A stretch of DNA of 64,000 nt from Sulfurospirillum cavolei (lineage in GTDB: Bacteria; Campylobacterota; Campylobacteria; Campylobacterales; Sulfurospirillaceae), in NCBI RefSeq assembly GCF_000813325.1, contig NZ_BBQE01000011.1. One strand, written 5' to 3'. Below are positions 50,259 through 58,640 of the stretch, in pieces. Position 1 is the first letter of the stretch. Each line of letters begins with the position of its first letter. The notes beneath the pieces are model-generated. The model had not been told where the DNA came from and did no database searches. It saw only the letters and a list, made by a program, of their open reading frames with translations. The position numbers were made by a program, and so were the translations under genes.

Positions 50259-51839
50259 ATGACAGATAAACTGACTCCTCAGGTGCGTATTATTATCGCC
50301 ACCGTTTTATCTTTTTTATTTTTTGCACTCTACGATCACTTTTTTATCCCCAAAAATCCTCCGATGACCGATGCCAATACTTCTGTTGCTTCCGAACAAA
50401 AAGCTGCTACTTCGGCACCGAGCGTAACGACGAATAGCCAAGACGTGACGGCCGCGCCGACCAATGCGACGTCTACGACGGAAGTCATCGCGACGATTAA
50501 AGCGGCTTCTTATGAAATTCAAATCGATCGTTTAGGGCGCATTGCCAAAATGTACCTTCAAGAAGGGAAATACAAAGACGATAAAGGCGAGCGTTTTCAG
50601 CTCATCGACGCTTCTCAAAACTTGTTGCCTTTAGAAATTCGTTTTAAAGATAAATCGCTTAACGACGATGCTTTTGCTATGTCGTACAGCGCGGATAAAA
50701 ATGCGGTAGAAGTCGACGAAAAAGGTGCTACGGTCGTGTTGACGCAACAGCTAAGCGGTTTAAGCGTCACAAAAACATTGACGTTTTATCCTAACGGAAA
50801 TTACGATATTCACGTGATGCTTTCCAGTCCGAAAGAGTATTTTATCTCTCCGGGCTTTCGTCCGCATGTTGCGATCGACAGTTACACTTTCCACGGAGCA
50901 TTGATTAAAAAGTCCGACGATACGATTCAAACGATCGACGACGGTTCCGCTAAGAGCGACGTACAGTTTAGTGCGGCTAAAATCGTAGCGGCGGCCGATA
51001 AATACTATACGACGTTTTTTTACAGCCTCGACAAAGGTCTTAACAGCGTCGTAACGATCGGGAAGGACAAAGATCCTCTTTTATTCGTTCAAGGCGAAGC
51101 CGATTTTAAATTGGGCGGATATATCGGTCCTAAAGACCACAAATTGCTTCATTCGATTCATCCGGGATTGACCGACGTCGTTGAATACGGCTTTTTTACG
51201 TTTATCGCAAAACCGCTTTTTATGTTACTCTCTTACTTGCACGGTATTTTCGGTAACTGGGGGTGGGCTATCGTCGGAATGACGATTATCGTACGTTTGG
51301 TATTGTATCCCTTGACCTATAAAGGCATGGTTTCAATGAACAAGCTCAAAGAGCTTGCGCCGAAAATTAAAGAATTACAGAAAAAATACGGCGACGATAA
51401 GCAAAAACTCAATATGCACATGATGGAGTTGTATAAAAAACACGGCGCCAATCCGATGGGCGGGTGTTTACCGATTATTCTTCAAATTCCGGTCTTCTTT
51501 GCCGTGTATCGTGTGTTGCAAAATGCGATTGAACTCAAAGGAGCAGAGTGGATTTTATGGATTAACGATCTTGCCGTTATGGATCCTTATTTCATTCTTC
51601 CGATTTTGATGGGTATTACGATGTTCGTCCATCAGCGCATTACGCCGACAAGTTTCACCGATCCGATGCAAGAAAAAATTATGAAATTTTTACCGCTTAT
51701 CTTTACGTTTTTCTTTGTCACGTTCCCTGCGGGTTTAACGCTTTATTGGTTTACCAATAACCTTGCATCGATCGTTCAACAGTTTTACGTTAATAGAATT
51801 TTTGCTAAAAAACATGAAGAGCCAAAGGTCGAAAAATGA
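50259..51839 (+). CDS. yidC: Membrane protein insertase YidC
   Basis: Inserts membrane proteins alone or with SecYEG. The 526-residue protein has an N-terminal membrane helix (about 8-26), a Ser/Thr/Ala-rich linker, the periplasmic beta-supersandwich domain (about 80-310) and the C-terminal five-helix core with WGWAIVGMTIIVRLVLYPL and NPMGGCLPIILQIPVFFAVYRVL. The hydrophilic-groove arginine is in IIVRLVLYP. The stop overlaps jag by four bases. Confidence 0.97.
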   Translation: MTDKLTPQVRIIIATVLSFLFFALYDHFFIPKNPPMTDANTSVASEQKAATSAPSVTTNSQDVTAAPTNATSTTEVIATIKAASYEIQIDRLGRIAKMYLQEGKYKDDKGERFQLIDASQNLLPLEIRFKDKSLNDDAFAMSYSADKNAVEVDEKGATVVLTQQLSGLSVTKTLTFYPNGNYDIHVMLSSPKEYFISPGFRPHVAIDSYTFHGALIKKSDDTIQTIDDGSAKSDVQFSAAKIVAAADKYYTTFFYSLDKGLNSVVTIGKDKDPLLFVQGEADFKLGGYIGPKDHKLLHSIHPGLTDVVEYGFFTFIAKPLFMLLSYLHGIFGNWGWAIVGMTIIVRLVLYPLTYKGMVSMNKLKELAPKIKELQKKYGDDKQKLNMHMMELYKKHGANPMGGCLPIILQIPVFFAVYRVLQNAIELKGAEWILWINDLAVMDPYFILPILMGITMFVHQRITPTSFTDPMQEKIMKFLPLIFTFFFVTFPAGLTLYWFTNNLASIVQQFYVNRIFAKKHEEPKVEK

Positions 51840-52795
51840 TACGAGTCGAAGCTGAAACACTTCAAGAGGCTTATTCAAAAGCCGCGGGCGAGTTGTCGTG
51901 TTCGGTAGTGGATTTAGAAATCAACATTATCCAAAACGGATCAGGTGGATTTTTGGGGCTTTTTAAGAAAAAAGCCATTATCGAAGTTCAACGTAAAGGG
52001 GCACATAAGCCTCATTTTAAAGAACGAGAAGAGCGTGAAGTCAAAGAACCTACAGAGCATCAAAGAGGCGGTGAAACGCCTAGCGATGCAAGTTTTGACG
52101 AGCGTAAAGAGTTTCAAAAACGTTCTAAAAATAGACGCCATCGTACGAAAAATAAAGAACCTTTTAAAGAAGGCGTACAAGAACGACCCGAGCGGAAACC
52201 GCTAAGCGCGAAAGAGGTACCCGTAACGCACGAGCCTAAATTCGAGCAAGCTAAACCGTTGAGAGAAGTGCGTCATACGATAGCGTCTAGCGTTATCGAT
52301 CAAAATTTCCATCAAGAAAAACGCGAAGTTAACGATATTTTAGACGAAGTGCGACAAAACATCAAAAATCTTTTTAAGTACGGATGTTTTACGCTGGATA
52401 CGCCCTTGGTTTCAAAATACGACGACGATACGATTTTAATCGAATTTAGCGGTGAAGACGCGGCTCTTTTGATCGGAAAAGAGGGGTATCGCTATAAAGC
52501 GCTTTCGTATCTGTTGTACAATTGGATTAACCTCAAATACGGTCTTAATATTCGCCTTGAGATTGCGGAATTTTTGAAAAATCAAGAAGAGATGATCGAG
52601 AAGTATTTAGTACCGGTGATTGAGCGTATTCGTAACAGCGGAAAAGGTCAAACGAAGATTTTAGACGGAGTCTTGATTAAAATCGCGCTTGAAGCATTAC
52701 GCACCGAATTTCCCGAAAAATACGTCGGTATCAAATCGGGAAAAGACGGCGGTAAGTTTATCGTCGTGAATGATTTTAACAGGAAAAACGCATAG
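51836..52795 (+). CDS. jag: Jag/KhpB RNA-binding protein
   Basis: A 319-residue RNA-binding protein usually encoded after yidC. It has the Jag-N domain (RVEAETLQEAYSKA and GGFLGLFKKKAIIEV), a long charged linker (about 55-160), and a KH domain near residue 200 with EDAALLIGKEGYRYKALSYL. The C-terminal region matches the R3H position, but the R-x3-H pair is not obvious. The TAG stop at 52793-52795 lies exactly where mnmE should start; with G instead of A at 52794, Jag would be three residues longer and mnmE would have an ATG. Confidence 0.92.
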   Translation: MIRVEAETLQEAYSKAAGELSCSVVDLEINIIQNGSGGFLGLFKKKAIIEVQRKGAHKPHFKEREEREVKEPTEHQRGGETPSDASFDERKEFQKRSKNRRHRTKNKEPFKEGVQERPERKPLSAKEVPVTHEPKFEQAKPLREVRHTIASSVIDQNFHQEKREVNDILDEVRQNIKNLFKYGCFTLDTPLVSKYDDDTILIEFSGEDAALLIGKEGYRYKALSYLLYNWINLKYGLNIRLEIAEFLKNQEEMIEKYLVPVIERIRNSGKGQTKILDGVLIKIALEALRTEFPEKYVGIKSGKDGGKFIVVNDFNRKNA

Positions 52796-54129
52796 ACACG
52801 ATAGCTGCGATAGCTACGAGTTCGGGTATCGGCTCCATCGCGATTGTTCGCGTTAGCGGAGCGGATGCCCTAAGCGTAGCCCTACGACTTTCTCGCCAAA
52901 CGACGCTAATACCAAGGCATGCGACTTTATCGTTTTTATACGATAGCACTTGCGCACCGATTGATCAAGCGATCGTTCTTTATTTTAAAGCACCGCACAG
53001 TTTTACGGGTGAAGACGTCGTCGAGTTTCAATGTCACGGCGGTTCGATCGTCGCAAGTATGGTTCTTGACGCACTTTTAGACTTAGGCGTGCGCCTTGCA
53101 CAGCCGGGAGAATTTTCCAAAAGAGCTTTTTTAAACGGTCGTATCGATTTGTCCGAAGCCGAAGCGATAGCTGCTTTAATCGAAACGCGAAGCACGGATG
53201 CCGCAAAAATATTAACGCGTCAGCTCAAAGGCGAACTCAAAGGTTTTGTCGAACATGTGAGAGACCAACTTGTTGAAATGTTGGCCTTTATCGAAGTCAA
53301 TATCGACTATGCCGAAGAAGATTTACCGCTGGATATGATGCAAAAAATTCGCCTGCGTTTAGATGCTTTGAGTGAAGAATTGCGCCGTACTTATGAGAGT
53401 AGCGAACGTCGAAAAGGATTGATGAGCGGCTTTAAAATAGCCATCGTCGGTAAGCCGAACGTCGGTAAAAGTTCTCTTTTGAATGCACTTTTGAGTTACG
53501 ACAGAGCCATTATCAGCGATATTGCCGGTACGACGCGTGACACGATCGAAGAGGAACTTCGTGTCGGTTCGCACTTGGTTCGTATCGTCGATACGGCAGG
53601 GATTCGCCAATCACACGATACGATCGAACAAATCGGAATTGAGCGTTCGATCGCGGCGATCGAAGAGTCTGAAATCGTCATTGCGATGTTCGATAATAGC
53701 CGTACATGTGATGCGGAAGATCTTCACATGTTAGCCTTACTTCAAACGTACGAAGCGACGAAATCCGTGATTTACGTCTTAAATAAAAGCGATTTGCCCG
53801 CTTTATTTGATCGTTCACTCTTACAGGAAGGGTGTTTGATGCTCTCCGCTCATCGCGATACCGATCTTTTGATTCAATCGCTTCAATCGCTTTTGGATCG
53901 ATGTGCACACGAAGATAGCATTATGCTGACCTCTTCGCGTCAAGTCGAAGCGGTTAAAACGGCGTACAAAGAGGTGGTCGCTTCGTTTGATCGCCTCAAA
54001 GAAGGCCAGCTTGAATTGTTCGCATTTCACATCAACACTGCCGTCGAAGCGATTTCTTCGATTACGTCCGCTTTCGAACGCGATGAAATTCTCGATAAAA
54101 TGTTCAGCCGCTTTTGCTTGGGAAAATAG
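52792..54129 (+). CDS. mnmE: tRNA modification GTPase MnmE, with ATA at the start position
   Basis: GTPase that with MnmG modifies the wobble uridine of certain tRNAs (cmnm5U/nm5U). Reading from the ATA at 52792 gives a full 445-residue protein: DTIAAIATSSGIGSIAIVRVSG start, folate-binding N-domain with PHSFTGEDVVEFQCHGG, G domain with GKPNVGKSSLLNALL, DTAGIR and NKSD, and the C-terminal FCLGK. No ATG, GTG or TTG exists in frame between the upstream stop (52777) and 53059, which would delete about 90 conserved residues. AGGA lies seven bases before the ATA, as expected for the true start. Confidence 0.9.
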   Translation: MDTIAAIATSSGIGSIAIVRVSGADALSVALRLSRQTTLIPRHATLSFLYDSTCAPIDQAIVLYFKAPHSFTGEDVVEFQCHGGSIVASMVLDALLDLGVRLAQPGEFSKRAFLNGRIDLSEAEAIAALIETRSTDAAKILTRQLKGELKGFVEHVRDQLVEMLAFIEVNIDYAEEDLPLDMMQKIRLRLDALSEELRRTYESSERRKGLMSGFKIAIVGKPNVGKSSLLNALLSYDRAIISDIAGTTRDTIEEELRVGSHLVRIVDTAGIRQSHDTIEQIGIERSIAAIEESEIVIAMFDNSRTCDAEDLHMLALLQTYEATKSVIYVLNKSDLPALFDRSLLQEGCLMLSAHRDTDLLIQSLQSLLDRCAHEDSIMLTSSRQVEAVKTAYKEVVASFDRLKEGQLELFAFHINTAVEAISSITSAFERDEILDKMFSRFCLGK

Positions 54130-54189
54130 CGATTTACAAACTATTTACTTCTTTTCGTTACTATAAAAACTCGAACGAAAGGGGTTTTT

Positions 54190-55353
54190 ATGTTAACATC
54201 GATAGAAGAATTTATTAAAAAAGAGTCCTCTTCGGGTATTCTTTTGATAGTGGTTACCTTAACGGCACTTTTGCTTCAAAATAGCGTTTTAACCGACTTT
54301 TACTCTCGTTTTTTAGAAACGCCTTTACAGATCAGTTTCGGTTCGTTCGGCATTGCCAAACCGCTTTTACTTTGGGTGAACGACGGATTGATGGCGGTAT
54401 TCTTTTTTTTAGTCGGCTTGGAAATCAAACGTGAAATTTTAGAGGGAGAACTCTCTTCTCGAAGTCAAATTACTTTACCTTTGTTGGCCGCGATAGGCGG
54501 AATGCTAACTCCCGCGTTCGTTTTTACGCTTTTTAATTACGGAGATAGCTTTGCAATGAACGGTTGGGCAATTCCGACCGCGACGGATATTGCATTTGCT
54601 TTAGGCATTTTGTCTTTGCTCGGGTCTCGCGTTCCGCCTTCCTTAAAAATCTTTTTAATGGCACTTGCGATTATCGACGATTTGGGAGCCGTCGTGATTA
54701 TCGCACTTTTTTACACTTCACAACTCTCGTTTATGTCGATGATGGTCGCTTTAGGGGCTATTATGCTTTTAGTGACGATGAACCGTTTAGGCGTCGTGAA
54801 AAAAGCGGCTTATATTTTAGTCGGTATCGTTTTGTGGGTTGCCGTTTTAAAATCGGGCGTTCATGCAACTATCGCCGGCGTCGTTTTGGCTTTTACGATA
54901 CCGCTTTACTCTCGCACTACTCAAGGAGAGCGTTTTTCGATGCTCAAAGAGTTGGAACACGACTTGCATTATTGGGTCGCCTTTTTGATTTTGCCTTTGT
55001 TTGCTTTCGTCAATGCCGGCGTTGACCTTAAAGGTGCTTCCGTTCAAACGTTGGTTTCGAATGTTTCGCTTGGAATTGCACTCGGACTTTTCTTCGGAAA
55101 GCAAATCGGTGTTTTTTGCTTTAGTTATATTGCCGTGAAATTAAAATGGGCCAAGTTGCCCGAAGGAAGTAGTTTCAAACAACTATACGGTGTCGCCGTT
55201 TTGACGGGAATCGGTTTTACGATGAGCTTATTTGTGACGACGTTGGCATATAACGATAGCAATGTCTTTTTTCAGGCCGATAAACTGGCGATTCTCATCG
55301 GCTCTTTTTGTTCGGGTATCGTCGGGTATTTGTTTCTTAAAAAAACTTTATAA
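54190..55353 (+). CDS. nhaA: Na+/H+ antiporter NhaA
   Basis: Sodium/proton antiporter for pH and sodium homeostasis; 387 residues with about twelve membrane helices. The ion-binding aspartate pair is in ALAIIDDLGAVVIIA near residue 160, and the WAIPTATDIAFALG motif near residue 125 is intact. GAAAGGGG precedes the ATG. It is a single-gene unit with a TATAAAA-like element about 30 bases upstream. Confidence 0.95.
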   Translation: MLTSIEEFIKKESSSGILLIVVTLTALLLQNSVLTDFYSRFLETPLQISFGSFGIAKPLLLWVNDGLMAVFFFLVGLEIKREILEGELSSRSQITLPLLAAIGGMLTPAFVFTLFNYGDSFAMNGWAIPTATDIAFALGILSLLGSRVPPSLKIFLMALAIIDDLGAVVIIALFYTSQLSFMSMMVALGAIMLLVTMNRLGVVKKAAYILVGIVLWVAVLKSGVHATIAGVVLAFTIPLYSRTTQGERFSMLKELEHDLHYWVAFLILPLFAFVNAGVDLKGASVQTLVSNVSLGIALGLFFGKQIGVFCFSYIAVKLKWAKLPEGSSFKQLYGVAVLTGIGFTMSLFVTTLAYNDSNVFFQADKLAILIGSFCSGIVGYLFLKKTL

Positions 55354-55417
55354 TTATGACATAAGCTAAGGAAAGCTATACTGTAATACGTTTTGTGCCT
55401 CGTCAAAGGAGCCGGCA

Positions 55418-57994
55418 GTGAAACAATTAACCCTTACCAAACGTCTTTTTTGGATAATAACGTTTTTTATTTTTCTTGCCAATACCGTCGTTATCGGCTA
55501 TTTATACCGACAAGCGCACGAGTTGACCGCGATTCGGGCTTATTCAAAAGCTAAAACGCTCCACGACTATTTTATCTCGATGCGTTACGTGTATCACCAA
55601 CAGTTTCTCTCAAGCGGTATCGATTTAAACGACTCGACGGTCGGATTTTTACCTGCGCACGCTTCAACGCATATCAGTGATTTCTTTAGCCGACGCTCCA
55701 AACAAGGTATTACGATTCGTAATGTTTCGGATAGACCGCGCAATCCGGACAATAAAGCCGATGCGCTTGAAGAGAAGATGATTCGCTATTTCGATGCCCA
55801 CCCTAAAGAAGACGAAAAGCTCGAATTAATCGAAGAGGCGAACGGGCAATCGTTTTATTTTTTCTCGTCGCCGTTACGAATTCAGGCATATTGTTTAGCC
55901 TGTCACGGTAAAAAAGAGGAAGTTTTACCATATATTGCTAAGCGTTACGACAAGGCTTACGGTTATTCTTTGGGAGAAGTGAGAGGGCTTACCAGTATAA
56001 AAATGCCCAAAAATCTTGTCTTTGACGATGTCATCGCACTTTTTTGGAAAGAGGTCGTCTTTAGCATAGCGGCAACGCTTTTTTTACTGGTCGTAACGTT
56101 TTTGGCGATTAAAGAGCTGACAAAAAGAGAAGTGGAACAGAAAAAAGAGTTGGAAGCGTTGGTCAAAGAACGGACGCAAAAATTGATGCAAAAAAGCGAT
56201 GAACTGGAAAAAGCGTACGATCATCAAAAGCATCTTTACTCGGTTTTGCGTACGGTTGCCGACAGTAATCAAATCTTAATTACGACGCAGACGCTCGACG
56301 AGTTATTACACCAAACGGCACAATGCCTTTTTGAAAACGATTCGTTTGCCCATGTCAAAATTATTTTGTGGGACGAAGAGAAACTCTTGGTTAAAGAGTC
56401 CTTGGGACTTGACGGTGATTTTAACATTACGGATATCGAAGAAGAGGTTTTTCATAAAGGGGGTTACCGTATTTTAACGCACAACGATAAAGCCGTGGGC
56501 TTTTCATGCCAAACAATGATGCATCGTTACGGCGTTAGCGAAGCGTATATTACCGCGCTTAGAAGCGATAAATTTGCGCGTAACGTTTTGGGCGTGTTAA
56601 CGATTTGTACGACGATACCGCAAGGTTTTAGTCAAGAAGAGCGCGCGATGATCGAAGAGTTGGCGGGAGACGTCGGCTTTGCCATTAACTCGTTTCGTCA
56701 GAAAGAGAGCATCATGAAGCTTTCGTATTACGATCCGCTAACCGATTTGGCTAACAAAACGATGCTAAGCGAACACATTCGCCTTGCCATTCAAGCGCAC
56801 CAAAATTCTCACATGTACGGTGCGTTGTTATTTTTAGATATCGATAATTTTAAATCGATTAACGATCTCAAAGGACACGCAACAGGCGATAAGCTTTTGG
56901 TATTGATGGCGGAGCGTCTTAAAGGCTTTACGCGGGACAATGATGTTTTGGCACGTTTCGGCGGCGACGAGTTTACCGTCTTGCTTCCGAATATTGCGGA
57001 CAATGTGGAAGCGACCGCACGCAGCGCCGAAGAGATAGCTATGAAGATTTTAATTGCGGCAAAAGAGCCGTTTATGATCGATCATCACCCCTTCTTTGTG
57101 ACGGTTAGTATCGGGATCGGACTTTTCGGTGAAAAAGAGAGCGTAGAGTCGTTATTAAGCCATGCGGACAGTGCCATGTATGCGGCTAAACGAGACGGGC
57201 GCGATACGATTCGTTTTTTCGATGCGTTTATTCAACATGTCATGGAAGAAAAATCGTTGATGTTGCAACGCTTACGCGATGCATTGGATAGTGAGCAGTT
57301 TTTCTTACTCTATCAGCCACAACTCGATCATAATCGTCGTATCGTCGGCGTAGAGGCGTTGGTCAGGCTTCAGACAAAAGACGGAGAGATCATTTCGCCG
57401 GCACATTTCATTCCTGTTTGCGAAGAATCCGGATTGATTATACCCTTAGGTTATTGGGTTATGAAAGAGGCGATTTCCCAAGCGGCGAGATGGAAAAAAG
57501 ACGCCGAAAAAGCGTTATGGCGCATTTCGATTAACGTGAGTATCAAGCAGTTTGAACGTGAAGATTTTATCGCTATTTTGGAAGCGATGTTGAAAGAAAA
57601 CGGCATCGATCCCTCACGGCTTCGTTTGGAATTAACGGAGAGCCTTTTGATCGGAGACAGTGAAAAAGCGTTGAAGAAGATCAATGCGCTCAAAACACTC
57701 GGCGTTTCATTGTCGATCGATGATTTTGGAACGGGATATTCGAGTTTGCAGTATCTCAAAAATTTTCACGTCGACGAATTAAAAATCGATCAATCGTTTA
57801 TTCGCGATTTTATTCACAATCGAAGCGATGCGATGATTGTAGAAACGATTCTTTCGATGGGGCAAAATTTTCATCTCGAAGTCATCGCCGAAGGCGTGGA
57901 AACGCAAGAACAGTTTGAGGCGTTAAAAGAACTCGGATGCCGTTATTTTCAAGGATATCTCTTTGCAAAACCCACGGCACCGGAGCGTCTTTAA
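55418..57994 (+). CDS. Heme-binding Tll0287-like sensor with GGDEF and EAL domains
   Basis: An 858-residue cyclic-di-GMP protein. A membrane helix (about 12-31) is followed by a periplasmic Tll0287-like (DUF3365) sensor with one heme c site CLACH (about residues 159-163), a second helix near 210-230, a coiled coil, a GAF-like region (about 285-430), a GGDEF domain (GGDEF near residue 514) and an EAL domain (EALVR near residue 645). GGDEF is intact and preceded by the inhibitory RxxD site (RDND). EAL keeps its main acidic motifs (DDFGTGYSSL), so both activities are possible. GTG start with AAAGGAG. Confidence 0.88.
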   Translation: MKQLTLTKRLFWIITFFIFLANTVVIGYLYRQAHELTAIRAYSKAKTLHDYFISMRYVYHQQFLSSGIDLNDSTVGFLPAHASTHISDFFSRRSKQGITIRNVSDRPRNPDNKADALEEKMIRYFDAHPKEDEKLELIEEANGQSFYFFSSPLRIQAYCLACHGKKEEVLPYIAKRYDKAYGYSLGEVRGLTSIKMPKNLVFDDVIALFWKEVVFSIAATLFLLVVTFLAIKELTKREVEQKKELEALVKERTQKLMQKSDELEKAYDHQKHLYSVLRTVADSNQILITTQTLDELLHQTAQCLFENDSFAHVKIILWDEEKLLVKESLGLDGDFNITDIEEEVFHKGGYRILTHNDKAVGFSCQTMMHRYGVSEAYITALRSDKFARNVLGVLTICTTIPQGFSQEERAMIEELAGDVGFAINSFRQKESIMKLSYYDPLTDLANKTMLSEHIRLAIQAHQNSHMYGALLFLDIDNFKSINDLKGHATGDKLLVLMAERLKGFTRDNDVLARFGGDEFTVLLPNIADNVEATARSAEEIAMKILIAAKEPFMIDHHPFFVTVSIGIGLFGEKESVESLLSHADSAMYAAKRDGRDTIRFFDAFIQHVMEEKSLMLQRLRDALDSEQFFLLYQPQLDHNRRIVGVEALVRLQTKDGEIISPAHFIPVCEESGLIIPLGYWVMKEAISQAARWKKDAEKALWRISINVSIKQFEREDFIAILEAMLKENGIDPSRLRLELTESLLIGDSEKALKKINALKTLGVSLSIDDFGTGYSSLQYLKNFHVDELKIDQSFIRDFIHNRSDAMIVETILSMGQNFHLEVIAEGVETQEQFEALKELGCRYFQGYLFAKPTAPERL

Positions 57995-58000
57995 GATCGC

Positions 58001-58516
58001 TTATTCACGGACGATATCGTATCCTTTCGGAATATCGGGGCGAAACATTTCGTCGTCGATAAAAAGATCGGTCGAAGCGTTGGAAAAGAGAATTTCGACG
58101 TTATTTTCCAATTTATCTTTGTAGCTTATCTTCTCGATCGTATCGTTTGAACCGACAATCGTATACGTCGTGTCCATAAAACGGGTCACATAACGGTTCG
58201 GAGCGATCTCTTTGGCTTCGCGAAGCAATTGTGCGATATTGGGCGTGTTTTGTAGCGTCGTAATGATGACTTGCTCCAACTCCGGTTCGACAATTAACAC
58301 TTTGTTTTGGTTAAAATAGATTTTTTTTACGACGGGTTTTTGATAAACCCATAACGCCTTTTGCTCTTTTGTGGCATAAAACGTCCCTTCGTACGCAATC
58401 GTTTTATTTTGATCGTTAGTCACCTTTTGAATAAAATCGCTTTGAATCGTTTTAAAATCACCGATTTTTGCGCATAAAAGCGTTGTAAAGCAGAGTAAAA
58501 TTCCAATCAAACGCAT
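58001..58516 (-). CDS. lolA: Outer-membrane lipoprotein carrier LolA
   Basis: Periplasmic chaperone that carries lipoproteins from the LolCDE complex to the outer membrane. About 171 residues after choosing the ATG at 58516, which has AAGGGG upstream; it begins with a signal peptide (RLIGILLCFTTLLCA). The LolA features FKTIQSDFIQKVTND, FYATKEQKALWVYQKP and NTPNIAQLL fit the family. It is divergent from secA. The inner-membrane permease partner lies at 61236-62438. Confidence 0.9.
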   Translation of the reverse strand: MRLIGILLCFTTLLCAKIGDFKTIQSDFIQKVTNDQNKTIAYEGTFYATKEQKALWVYQKPVVKKIYFNQNKVLIVEPELEQVIITTLQNTPNIAQLLREAKEIAPNRYVTRFMDTTYTIVGSNDTIEKISYKDKLENNVEILFSNASTDLFIDDEMFRPDIPKGYDIVRE

Positions 58517-58640
58517 AAAAACCCCTTGGTCGTGCAATATCGTTATGGAGTTTTATCAAAGAGATAGTAAAAGTATGATAAAATCCTGAATTCTAATGAA
58601 AACAGATCAGAAAAAAGAAAGAAAATTAGAGGAAAATCGT

